Program-made: the position numbers and the translations under genes
In this document: positions 33,710 to 41,203 of the stretch, piece by piece
Layout: each line of letters opens with the position of its first letter
Position numbering within the stretch: the first letter of the stretch is position 1
From: Clostridia bacterium
GTDB taxonomy: Bacteria > Bacillota > Clostridia > Oscillospirales > Acutalibacteraceae
Length of the DNA stretch: 48,194 nucleotides
Direction of reading: 5' to 3'
Assembly: GCA_017453685.1 (NCBI GenBank)
Contig: JAFTEL010000110.1
Span: forward strand, 1-48,194
The notes under the pieces: generated by a model
Told to the model about the DNA's origin: nothing
What the model saw: the letters and a program-made list of their open reading frames with translations, nothing else
Database searches by the model: none

Positions 33710-35071
33710 GTGAAGATCACCTTCCGTTATGACAAAGAATACCAGACTTTTGAGGGCTTCGGCGCCAGCGGCGCCTGGTGGGCGCAGGAGGTCGGCGGCT
33801 GGGATCATATTGACCCGCTGAGCGGTCGCCCGGTGCGGGACAGAATTTCGCAGCTGCTTTATGACAAAACCGAGGGCATCGGGCTGCGCACCTACCGCTA
33901 CAACCTCGGCGCGGGCTCAAAGGAATCGGGCAAGGGTAAATTCCAGAATCCGCTCCGGCGCGCCGAATGCTTTGAGACCGCGCCCGGGGTCTACGATTTC
34001 AACAAAGACAAAAACGCGGTTTATCTGCTGCGGCAGGCGGTGAAGGACGGCGCGGACGAGGTCGTCTTTTTCGTCAATTCGCCGCTTGAACGCCTGACGA
34101 AAAACGGTCTGGCGCACTGCAGCAAAGCGTTCCGCGACAATCTGCCCAAAGAAAGCGACAAGGCGTTCGCCGCTTACGTGCTCGACGTAACCGAACACTT
34201 TGTCGGCGAGGGTCTGCCGATCCGATACATCTCACCCATCAACGAGCCGCTTTGGAAATGGACCGGCGCGCAGGAGGGCTGCCACTATTCGCCCCGCAGC
34301 GCCGCGCGGGTGATGAAGGTCTTTGCCGACGAGATGGCGAAGCGCCCCGCGCTTGACGGCGTGCGGCTTTCGGGGCTGGAAAACGGCGATATCCGCTGGT
34401 TCAACCGCAGCTACACCCGCGCGCTGATGCGGTTCAAAAGCGTGCGCGAGCGCATCGACAGCGTGGACGTTCACTCCTATTTTCTCAACCCCGTCGATCT
34501 GCCGTTTCTGCGCCGGACGGACTACCTGAAACGGTACCGCCGCTGGCTGAACCGCCGTTATCCCGGGCTGGCGGTGAAAATGAGCGAATGGACGCATATG
34601 CAGGGCGGCCGCGACAAAGGCATGGATTCCGCGCTCGTCATGGCCAAAACCATGTTCGAGGATATTTCTCTGCTCAACGTCACCTCATGGCAGCACTGGA
34701 TCGCCGTGTCGGAGGTCGACTACTGCGACGGTCTCATCTACATCAATCTGGACGACAAAACCTTTGAAATGACCAAGCGGTACTACGCGACGGGCAACTT
34801 TTCCAAATACATCCCCTGCGGCGCCGTTCGGTTCGACGTGAGACCGGACGACAAAGACGTGATGGCGCTCGGCTTCCAAAAAGACAGTCGGATCACGCTC
34901 ATTCTCATCAACGAGACGGACGAACCGAAGGAATGGCAGGCGCCCGAAAACGCCGTGCAGATCGTCACGAGCGAAACGGACGAGCTGGCGCGGCAGCCGA
35001 TCGAAAACGGCAAAGCGATCATCAAGCCGAAGTCCGTCAACACTTTCATTTTTGAGAGGGAAAGCATATGA
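33710..35071 (+). CDS. GH30-like glycoside hydrolase, cytoplasmic
   Basis: This 453-residue protein begins, after the first strand, with YQTFEGFGASGAWW, the standard GH30 opening. The acid/base is E179 in YISPINEPLWKW and the nucleophile E293 in VKMSEWTHMQGG, 114 residues apart as expected for clan GH-A. A C-terminal beta-sandwich typical of GH30 follows (TLILINETDEP). No signal peptide is present, whereas many GH30 enzymes are secreted, so it probably acts on imported oligosaccharides. I chose GTG at 33710, with AAGGAG 10 bases upstream; GTG at 33701 is too close. The next gene overlaps by 4 bases (ATGA). Subfamily and substrate remain open. Confidence 0.82.
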   Translation: MKITFRYDKEYQTFEGFGASGAWWAQEVGGWDHIDPLSGRPVRDRISQLLYDKTEGIGLRTYRYNLGAGSKESGKGKFQNPLRRAECFETAPGVYDFNKDKNAVYLLRQAVKDGADEVVFFVNSPLERLTKNGLAHCSKAFRDNLPKESDKAFAAYVLDVTEHFVGEGLPIRYISPINEPLWKWTGAQEGCHYSPRSAARVMKVFADEMAKRPALDGVRLSGLENGDIRWFNRSYTRALMRFKSVRERIDSVDVHSYFLNPVDLPFLRRTDYLKRYRRWLNRRYPGLAVKMSEWTHMQGGRDKGMDSALVMAKTMFEDISLLNVTSWQHWIAVSEVDYCDGLIYINLDDKTFEMTKRYYATGNFSKYIPCGAVRFDVRPDDKDVMALGFQKDSRITLILINETDEPKEWQAPENAVQIVTSETDELARQPIENGKAIIKPKSVNTFIFERESI

Positions 35072-37317
35072 CCGTCACAAAAAAAGCGCGTTCCTTGCTC
35101 GCCGACTTAAAGCGCTATTGGAACACGCCGCCGAAAGGGCGGTACATGAGCTTCAAGGAGATCGCCTCGCTGTCGTTCGGCGGCATCGGCGTGAAGTTCA
35201 TCGTCCACTGCATTTCGCAGATGATCATCGCCGTGGGCAACACGCTCATCGGCAACACCATCGGCATCGACCCTTCCGCGCTTTACGTCATCTACATCAT
35301 CAGCGTGCTTTCGGGCTTTCCGCTCACCGCCATACGCGCAAAGATGATCGACAACACGCGCAGCATGAAGGGCAAATACCGCCCCTATCTCATCACCATG
35401 GGCATTCCCACCGTACTGCTGGGCGCGGGGTTCATCTGGATGCCTTACGAAAGCATGACCCTGTTCACCAAGTGCGCCGTGGTGCTCGCGTTCAACATCG
35501 GTTTCCAGTTCTTCTATAATTTCTATAACGACGCTTACGACAGCCTCATCAACGTGCTGTCCCCCAACAGCATCGAGCGTTCGGACGTGCTCTCGATCAA
35601 ATCGGTGGTCGAAAACTTTTCGCCCTCCATCGCCAACATTTTTCTGCCGCTCGCGGCGCGGCTCATCACGGGGCAGGACACGCTCTATGACTTAAAAATC
35701 TACCGCGTGCTGTTCCCGCCGATGCTGGTGGTCGGCTTTCTGATCTCCGTGCTGGTCTATGTGAACACGCAGGAAAAGATCGTGCAGGCAAAAACGCACG
35801 TCATTCAGATCAAATTCACGGACGCGTTCCGCGCCATCGTGCGCAACAAGTATTTCTGGATCATTTCGCTCGCCGGCTGGCTCGGTTTTCTGGAAGGCTC
35901 GTTCAACAGCATTTTGGGCTGGATGTATAACTATCAGCATGCCTGCACCGCGGCGCAGTATTCGCTGGTCATCGCCATCGCCGGCAACGCCTCGTTCTGG
36001 CCGAACCTCGTCGCGCCCTATTTCATCCGCAAATACGGCAAGAAAAAGATTCTGATTTTCACCAATATCCTCAACATCGGGTTCATTCTGCTGATGCTGC
36101 CCATCGTCAAAGCCACCGGCAAATCGTATATTATCTGGCTGCTGCTCGGCTGCACCTTTGTCAATCAGTTCATCACGTCATTGGGACATCTGCTCAACCC
36201 GAGCATCAACGCGGATATCCGCGACTATCAGCAGTATATCACCGGTGAACGGATCGACGGCATGTTCGCCGCGGTCGGTCTGATCGGCAACGTCATCACG
36301 CTCGCCACGGGCTTCGTGCTGCCCGCGCTCTATGAAAAGTCCGGTCTGAACCGAAGCGTCGCCCTGTCGCTGGGCTATGACGGCTCCAACGTCTACGACG
36401 TGCTGTACCATCAGGACTATTTTGTGAAGATCGGCAGCGTGCTCGTGCTCGCCTCGGTCGTCGGCGCGATCCTCAACGTGATCCCGTTCTTCTTTTACGA
36501 TCTGACCGAAACGCGGCAGAAGGCCATGGTGCGGGTGCTGAAGATCCGCGCGCTGTTTGAGGATTACGGCAACAACGTGCTGGAAGACAACGTGCTCATC
36601 GAAGCGGCGGAGCTCATCCGCGAAGCGCAGGAATACGCGGACAGAGAGCCGCTTCCGATCAACCCGCCGACAGACAAAGCCGCCAAGGCGGAAAACAAGC
36701 GCATCCGCGAAGAAAACGAAAAGATCGAGATCGCGCGGCTGGTCATGCAGGAACTGACGAAGTACGACACCGACTACGGCAAAGCGCAGTTGGAGGAAGC
36801 GCGGCGGATCGGCGAAGCGGGGCTGAACGGCTACGCCGCGGTCATTCAGCTGACCAGGGCGCAGGCGAAGGCCATGCCGAAAACCACCGAGCTTGAAAAA
36901 GAACGCCGCCGCGCCGCGCTGATGCGCCTGACCGATCTCAAAGCGGCGAAAAAAGCCGTGAAGAAGCACTACCCCAACGGTATCGCCGCGTTCGACAGCA
37001 GCGTGTTTGAGACCCTGTTCCGCGCCGAGGATGAAAACGAGGAACGCATCCACGAAGCGCTCGGCGCACTGAAACAGGCGCGGGAACGAAAGGACAGCCA
37101 AGCCGCCGCGCAGCTCAAAGCCGCCCTGCGGGAGCTGCGCCTCGAAAAAGCAAAGATCGATCGCGAGATCAAGACGGCGACCGAGCAGAACTCCCGCTTC
37201 TATCGCGCGTCAAAACCGTATCAGGACGCGCACAAAACGCTTGTGCAGTATGAGAACTATCAGCATTTGGAAACGATCTTCGCGCTGTATGATAAAGCGA
37301 AGGCCGTTGCCGAATGA
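35068..37317 (+). CDS. GPH-type symporter with long C-terminal cytoplasmic domain (paralogue 2)
   Basis: This 749-residue protein is a homologue of the one at 24147. About 12 helices fill the first 475 residues, with AKMIDNTRSMKGKYRPYL and DYQQYITGERIDG as the conserved GPH loops. The tail of about 270 residues carries NEKIEIARLVMQELTKYDTD from 550, matching the tail of paralogue 1, then long charged helices likely to form coiled coils. It starts inside the GH30-like stop codon, so import and hydrolysis are translationally linked. The likely cargo is the GH30 substrate. The tail is predicted to be cytoplasmic and its role is unknown. Confidence 0.82.
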   Translation: MTVTKKARSLLADLKRYWNTPPKGRYMSFKEIASLSFGGIGVKFIVHCISQMIIAVGNTLIGNTIGIDPSALYVIYIISVLSGFPLTAIRAKMIDNTRSMKGKYRPYLITMGIPTVLLGAGFIWMPYESMTLFTKCAVVLAFNIGFQFFYNFYNDAYDSLINVLSPNSIERSDVLSIKSVVENFSPSIANIFLPLAARLITGQDTLYDLKIYRVLFPPMLVVGFLISVLVYVNTQEKIVQAKTHVIQIKFTDAFRAIVRNKYFWIISLAGWLGFLEGSFNSILGWMYNYQHACTAAQYSLVIAIAGNASFWPNLVAPYFIRKYGKKKILIFTNILNIGFILLMLPIVKATGKSYIIWLLLGCTFVNQFITSLGHLLNPSINADIRDYQQYITGERIDGMFAAVGLIGNVITLATGFVLPALYEKSGLNRSVALSLGYDGSNVYDVLYHQDYFVKIGSVLVLASVVGAILNVIPFFFYDLTETRQKAMVRVLKIRALFEDYGNNVLEDNVLIEAAELIREAQEYADREPLPINPPTDKAAKAENKRIREENEKIEIARLVMQELTKYDTDYGKAQLEEARRIGEAGLNGYAAVIQLTRAQAKAMPKTTELEKERRRAALMRLTDLKAAKKAVKKHYPNGIAAFDSSVFETLFRAEDENEERIHEALGALKQARERKDSQAAAQLKAALRELRLEKAKIDREIKTATEQNSRFYRASKPYQDAHKTLVQYENYQHLETIFALYDKAKAVAE

Positions 37318-37333
37318 TCGGGAGGAAAACAGC

Positions 37334-37777
37334 ATGAAAAAGTATATCCTTATTGGGATCGGCGTCGTTATCATCGCTTTTGCCGTCCTGCTTGTGATCA
37401 CCGTCATCCGCGGCAAGCGGAACGTCCTCGACGGGCCGGATATGGTCAACGGTTATACTCAGATCACGCAGGAAGAAGCCAAAGAAATGATGAAACTGAA
37501 CAACGGACATATCGTCGTGGACGTGCGCCGCCCCGATGAATTTGAAACCGGTCATATTCCCGGCGCGATCTGCATTCCGAACGAAAGCATCGAATCCGAA
37601 CCGCCGGAGGAATTGCCCGACCTGAATCAAATCATCCTGATCTACTGCCGCAGCGGACGGCGCAGCAAGGAAGCGGCGCAAAAGCTGTTCGATATGGGCT
37701 ACACCCGCGTGTTTGAATTCGGCGGCATCCTCGACTGGACGGGCGAGACCGTGACCGAGCAGGAAACACAAGCTTGA
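37334..37777 (+). CDS. Membrane-anchored rhodanese-like protein
   Basis: This 147-residue protein has an N-terminal signal-anchor (YILIGIGVVIIAFAVLLVI, residues 4-22) and a single rhodanese domain. IVVDVRRPDEFETGHIPGA is the family's first motif, and Cys105 lies in the active loop IYCRSGRRSKEA, as in catalytically competent members. It should transfer sulfane sulfur or bind thiols outside the membrane. GGGAGGAAAACAGC precedes the ATG. The gene follows the symporter with a 16-base gap and precedes the MmcQ-like gene by 25 bases, so the three may share a transcript without a functional link. Confidence 0.85.
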   Translation: MKKYILIGIGVVIIAFAVLLVITVIRGKRNVLDGPDMVNGYTQITQEEAKEMMKLNNGHIVVDVRRPDEFETGHIPGAICIPNESIESEPPEELPDLNQIILIYCRSGRRSKEAAQKLFDMGYTRVFEFGGILDWTGETVTEQETQA

Positions 37778-37802
37778 ACGGACAAAGGGAGGTTGTGATC
37801 TT

Positions 37803-38165
37803 GTGAACCGGCAGGACGTCCTTGCTTTTATTCAAGAAGAATTTGACGTTACGGAAGAACGCTTATGGAGCAATTACCCTGATTACGTCGTCTTTCGCAA
37901 CAAACGAAATAAGAAGTGGTTTGCCATCATCATGGACGTTGAAAAAGCCAGGCTGGGGTTAGAGGGCAGCGGCAAAGTCGATATCATCAACCTCAAATGC
38001 GATCCGCTTTTGATCGGTTCTCTGCGCTGCAATCAGGGCTATCTGCCCGCCTACCATATGAGCAAAAAAAGTTGGATCTCGGTGCTGCTTGACGGCAGCG
38101 TTCGTGAAGATGAATTGAAAAGCCTGATTTGTTTCAGCTATGAATTGATCGAGCAGGCAAAATAG
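37803..38165 (+). CDS. MmcQ/YjbR-family protein
   Basis: This 120-residue protein belongs to the small MmcQ/YjbR (DUF419-like) fold. Supporting pieces are WSNYPDYVVFRNKRNKKWF near the start, INLKCDPLLIGSL in the middle and YHMSKKSWISVLLDG before a C-terminal helix. It resembles CyaY-like and DNA-binding folds, but its role is not established. A GTG start at 37803 has GGGAGG 10 bases upstream. A strong terminator follows 8 bases after the stop. Confidence 0.83.
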   Translation: MNRQDVLAFIQEEFDVTEERLWSNYPDYVVFRNKRNKKWFAIIMDVEKARLGLEGSGKVDIINLKCDPLLIGSLRCNQGYLPAYHMSKKSWISVLLDGSVREDELKSLICFSYELIEQAK

Positions 38166-38172
38166 CAGCAAA

Positions 38173-38201
38173 AAAGACCTTCTCACGCGAGAAGGTCTTT
38201 T
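38173..38201. terminator. Bidirectional terminator
   Basis: AAAGACCTTCTC and GAGAAGGTCTTT form a perfect 12-base-pair stem with an ACGC loop. A-runs on the left and T-runs on the right serve both convergent genes. Confidence 0.9.
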
Positions 38202-38213
38202 GACGGTTGACCA

Positions 38214-38516
38214 TTATTTTTTCTTCGGCAGATCGGCGGCGACGGCGGGGAGCAGCCGCGCGAGCAGGTCGCGGTCGTCCACGTCCGCCAGCAGCATTTC
38301 CTTCGCGCCCTCATAGGGCAGCTCATACGGCGCGTCGGGCAGGAGTTCCTTTGCCGATTTCGTCGGCTTGACAAGGAACCGGTCGTCGTAAATGCCGCCG
38401 ACGACCTTGCCCTGATAATAGAGCACGTATTCGCCCATCATCGCGCGGTGGGTGACGCCCTCCAGCCCGGCAAGCTGTTCGAGTACGAAATTCAGGTATT
38501 CTTTACTCGACGCCAT
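38214..38516 (-). CDS. TfoX N-terminal-domain protein
   Basis: This 100-residue protein is a stand-alone TfoX/Sxy N-terminal domain. HRAMMGEYVLYYQGKVVGGI is the diagnostic start of the domain, followed by DRFLVKPTKSAKELL and YEGAKEMLLADVDD. In proteobacteria Sxy activates competence genes; single-domain Firmicutes proteins are of unknown use. AGGTAA within the end of the GH13 gene serves as binding site, 6 bases before the ATG. It is separated from that gene by only 5 bases and is probably cotranscribed. Confidence 0.85.
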   Translation of the reverse strand: MASSKEYLNFVLEQLAGLEGVTHRAMMGEYVLYYQGKVVGGIYDDRFLVKPTKSAKELLPDAPYELPYEGAKEMLLADVDDRDLLARLLPAVAADLPKKK

Positions 38517-38521
38517 AAGCG

Positions 38522-40189
38522 TTACCTGCCAAAACGGTACACGCGCACTTCATAGGGCTTGGTGACAAAGCCGTTGCCCTTGTGCGGGTGATCCTTGTAG
38601 TTGCTCAGCACGATCTCACCCTTGCTCAGGTCATACTGCTCCGGCGCTTTGAAATGCACGGGCTTTTCCTTAAAGGAGCAAACCACCAGCAGCTTTTCAC
38701 CCTTCCAGCGGCGCTCGTACACGTAAAGATCACTGCTGTTGGGGTAGAATTCCCGATATTTGCCGTAGATCACCAGCTCGTTGTTCTTGCGGTAGGCGGT
38801 GAGCTGACGGTAGAAATTGAGCAGCGAATCCGGATCGTTTTCCTGCGCCGCCACGTTGATCTCGTGATAGTTCTCGTTCACGTTGAACCACGGCGTTCCG
38901 GTCGTGAAGCCGGCATTTTCCGTGTCGTCCCACTGCACGGGCGTTCTGGCGTTTTCGCGGTTGACCTTGGCGGACAAGTCCAAAAACTTTTCGTCGCTCA
39001 TGTGCAGCGTCTTGGAGAACAGGCGGTAGTTGTTGAAGGTCAGAACGTCCTTATGGTCTTCGACCTTTTTCAGGCGGATGTTGCCCATGCCGATCTCCTG
39101 CCCCTGATAAATGAACGGCGTGCCGCACTGCAGGAAATACATCGCAGCGAGCATTTTGCCGCTCTCCGTGCGGTATTTCGTGCTGCCGTAGCGGTCGATG
39201 ACGCGGGCGTGGTCATGGTTCTCGATATACAGGCAGTTCCAGCCCTTGCCGTACATGGCGTACTGCCACGCGCTCATGGATTTTTTGAGCTTGCGCAGGC
39301 TGAACGGCGTTTTGACCCAATCCGCCATGAAGCAGTCGGCGTTCATGTGATCGAACGAAATGAGCATATCCAGCAGCTGATCCTTGCCCTCCGTGCAGTA
39401 ATGAACGGCATCCTTCACGCTGGTCATCGGGCCTTCGCCCACGGCAAAGCAGTCGTATTCATTCTGCACGTCGCGGAATTCGCGCAGGTATTCTTCCAGA
39501 TGCGGTCCGTGCTTGTAATGCTCGATCCCCGTCGCGACCGGCAGCGGGAAGCCGTTGGGCAGCCCTTCGGCTTTGGAAATGAAAGTGATCACATCCTCGC
39601 GGAACCCGTCCACGCCCATGTCCAGCCAGAAGCGCAGGATGCTCTTGACCTCTTCGCGCACCTTGGGGTTATCCATGTTCAGGTCGGGCTGCTTTTTGGC
39701 GAACACGTGCAGATAGTATTCGTCGCGGTTCTCGTTGTATTCCCACGCGCCGCCCTCAAAAACGGAAAGCCAGTTGTTCGGCGGGTTTTTGCCCTTGCCC
39801 TTGCGCCAGATATAATAATCGCTGTAAGGATTGTCGCAGCTTTTGGCGCTCTCCTTGAACCATTCGTGCTCGTCGGAGGTGTGGTTGACCACCAGATCCA
39901 TAAACACCTTCATGCCGCGTCTGTGCGCGTCGGCGAGAATGGCCTTGAAGTCGTCCAGCGTGCCGAATTCCGGATTGATGTTTTTGTAATCGGAAATATC
40001 ATAGCCGTAATCCGCGTTGGGCGTGGGATAGATCGGCGAAAACCAGATGCCGTCCACCCCGAGGGACTGGATGTAATCCATCTTGCTCAAAACACCGGGC
40101 AGATCGCCGATGCCGTCCCCGTTGGAATCGCAGAAGCTCCTGGTCCAGATCTGATAGACCGACATGGTCTTGTACCATTTGTTTTCCAT
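38522..40189 (-). CDS. GH13 alpha-glucosidase, oligo-1,6-glucosidase type
   Basis: This 555-residue cytoplasmic enzyme follows the GH13_31 plan: VYQIWTRSFCDSNGDGIGDL at the start, MDLVVNHTSDEH, KKQPDLNMDNPKV, nucleophile D199 in VDGFREDVITF, acid E252 in AVGEGPM and the third acid D326 in IENHDHAR. The residue after the nucleophile is Val, which in studied relatives goes with alpha-1,6 (isomaltose/dextran) preference, while Thr goes with alpha-1,4. The calcium-type loop DSNGDGIGD is intact. AAAGGTGAAAGCAT precedes the start and a clear sigma-A promoter lies 55 bases upstream. It would release glucose from isomalto-oligosaccharides. Confidence 0.92.
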   Translation of the reverse strand: MENKWYKTMSVYQIWTRSFCDSNGDGIGDLPGVLSKMDYIQSLGVDGIWFSPIYPTPNADYGYDISDYKNINPEFGTLDDFKAILADAHRRGMKVFMDLVVNHTSDEHEWFKESAKSCDNPYSDYYIWRKGKGKNPPNNWLSVFEGGAWEYNENRDEYYLHVFAKKQPDLNMDNPKVREEVKSILRFWLDMGVDGFREDVITFISKAEGLPNGFPLPVATGIEHYKHGPHLEEYLREFRDVQNEYDCFAVGEGPMTSVKDAVHYCTEGKDQLLDMLISFDHMNADCFMADWVKTPFSLRKLKKSMSAWQYAMYGKGWNCLYIENHDHARVIDRYGSTKYRTESGKMLAAMYFLQCGTPFIYQGQEIGMGNIRLKKVEDHKDVLTFNNYRLFSKTLHMSDEKFLDLSAKVNRENARTPVQWDDTENAGFTTGTPWFNVNENYHEINVAAQENDPDSLLNFYRQLTAYRKNNELVIYGKYREFYPNSSDLYVYERRWKGEKLLVVCSFKEKPVHFKAPEQYDLSKGEIVLSNYKDHPHKGNGFVTKPYEVRVYRFGR

Positions 40190-40244
40190 ATGCTTTCACC
40201 TTTCGTTCTAAGATTCGGGAGTACTGCACAATCGCTTTAAGTGT

Positions 40245-40273
40245 ATCATACAAAAAAACGGCGCGCAGTGCAA
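40245..40273 (-). promoter_or_regulatory. Promoter of the GH13/tfoX operon
   Basis: On the minus strand, TTGCAC (complement of 40268-40273), 17 bases, TATGAT (complement of 40245-40250). Confidence 0.75.
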
Positions 40274-40311
40274 CGAAAATTTCACAAGTTCCGAAAATGT
40301 TCAAATATAGC

Positions 40312-40340
40312 TTGCTTTTTCGCCCGAAAAATCGTATAAT
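40312..40340 (+). promoter_or_regulatory. Sigma-A promoter of tRNA-Arg
   Basis: TTGCTT (40312-40317) and TATAAT (40335-40340) with a 17-base spacer; the tRNA starts 22 bases later. Confidence 0.85.
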
Positions 40341-40362
40341 GCTTGCAACGTCAAGTGAATAC

Positions 40363-40437
40363 GCCTCCTTAGTTAAATGGATATAATAAACCCCTCCTAA
40401 GGGTTAGTTGTGGGTTCGATTCCCGCAGGGGGTGCCA
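40363..40437 (+). tRNA. tRNA-Arg, anticodon CCT
   Basis: A 75-base cloverleaf folds. GCCTCCT pairs with AGGGGGT through two G-U pairs, AACCC/GGGTT encloses the loop CTCCTAA, and the T arm is GTGGGTTCGATTCCCGC. CCA is encoded. It reads AGG codons. Confidence 0.96.
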
Positions 40438-40438
40438 G

Positions 40439-40468
40439 AAAAAACCGTTCCTTTCGGAACGGTTTTTT
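40439..40468 (+). terminator. Terminator after tRNA-Arg
   Basis: AAAACCGTTCC and GGAACGGTTTTTT pair with a TTTC loop. A second hairpin follows at 40474-40501 (AAATCCACC/GGTGGATTT) with only a broken T-run. Confidence 0.9.
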
Positions 40469-40533
40469 CAACGAAATCCACCCTCGCGGGTGGGTGGATT
40501 TTATTTCACCGCAGCGTCGCCGCGATTTCAATG

Positions 40534-40562
40534 TTGAAAAATCTACATTTTGGATATATAAT
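40534..40562 (+). promoter_or_regulatory. Promoter upstream of repeat copy 2
   Basis: TTGAAA (40534-40539) and TATAAT (40557-40562) spaced by 17 bases. The repeat copy begins 11 bases after the -10 and would lie in the 5' untranslated leader of the next gene. Confidence 0.7.
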
Positions 40563-40572
40563 TGAAAAAAGC

Positions 40573-40657
40573 AAGCCGAAGGCTTCTCATCATTATTCAC
40601 TCTTCAGTCTTCAGTTTTCATTATTCATTTAGGAATTTGTCCGCGACAAATTCCGCT
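40573..40657. repeat. MITE-like intergenic repeat, copy 2
   Basis: This is an 85-base relative of the right half of the element at 1249-1327, in the same orientation. Shared blocks include AAGCCGAAGGCTTC, TTCAGTTTTCA, ATTCATTTAG and CGACAAATTCCGCTT. It ends in a near-palindrome, GGAATTTGTC-CGC-GACAAATTCC, which is degraded in copy 1. Both copies end 10-20 bases before a gene start. Confidence 0.7.
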
Positions 40658-40672
40658 TACGGGGTGTATGCT

Positions 40673-41116
40673 ATGAAATTCGGATGGATCAACGGGTTCG
40701 GCGCGGGGGTTGTGCTCCTGATGCTGATACCAAACATCATTTACGCGATCAAAAACAAGGGTGAGAAAAACCTTTGCACGAACCGCTTCATGAACGGGAT
40801 CGAACAGGTCGGGCGATACACCTGCATCGTTCTGATGTGGCTGCCGCTATTGGTTTGGGAATTCGGCTTTGTGAGCGTTTTGGAAATGCTGCTTTATCTG
40901 GCGGGGAACGGCGTTCTTCTCGCCGCCTACTGGATCGTTTTCCTGCTTTACTTCAAAAGGAAGAGCAGAGCGCGCGCCCTTGCGCTTGCGATCCTGCCGG
41001 CGTGTATCTTCCTGCTGAGCGGACTGCTGCTGCGGCACTGGCTGTTGGCGGGCTTCGCGGTTCTATTCGCGATCGGGCATATCTACGTCACGCTCAAAAA
41101 CGCCGAAGATGTTTGA
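40673..41116 (+). CDS. Small multi-pass membrane protein of unknown function
   Basis: This 147-residue protein has about five predicted helices (GAGVVLLMLIPNIIYAI, YTCIVLMWLPLLVWEF, MLLYLAGNGVLLAAYWIVFL, ALALAILPACIFLLSGLLL and WLLAGFAVLFAIGHIYV), joined by short basic loops. I do not recognise a named family. Uncharacterised proteins with a conserved IPNIIYAIKNKGEKN start are common in Clostridia, as far as I know. The start at 40673 has GGGGTG upstream and lies just behind the repeat. No functional context is offered by its neighbours. Confidence 0.75.
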   Translation: MKFGWINGFGAGVVLLMLIPNIIYAIKNKGEKNLCTNRFMNGIEQVGRYTCIVLMWLPLLVWEFGFVSVLEMLLYLAGNGVLLAAYWIVFLLYFKRKSRARALALAILPACIFLLSGLLLRHWLLAGFAVLFAIGHIYVTLKNAEDV

Positions 41117-41203
41117 TCCTTTGGCGATCTGCCGAAGCAGTTCCCGTTTTTTCTTTGTGATAGAGTAAAAATTTGCACGCAAATCATTTTAGGAGGTGCC
41201 GTG

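Noticed and set aside
40363-40670. tRNA-Arg as an integration site for a mobile island.
   Set aside because: No repeated tRNA 3' end and no integrase or phage gene were seen downstream; the nearby repeat has a second copy away from any tRNA.
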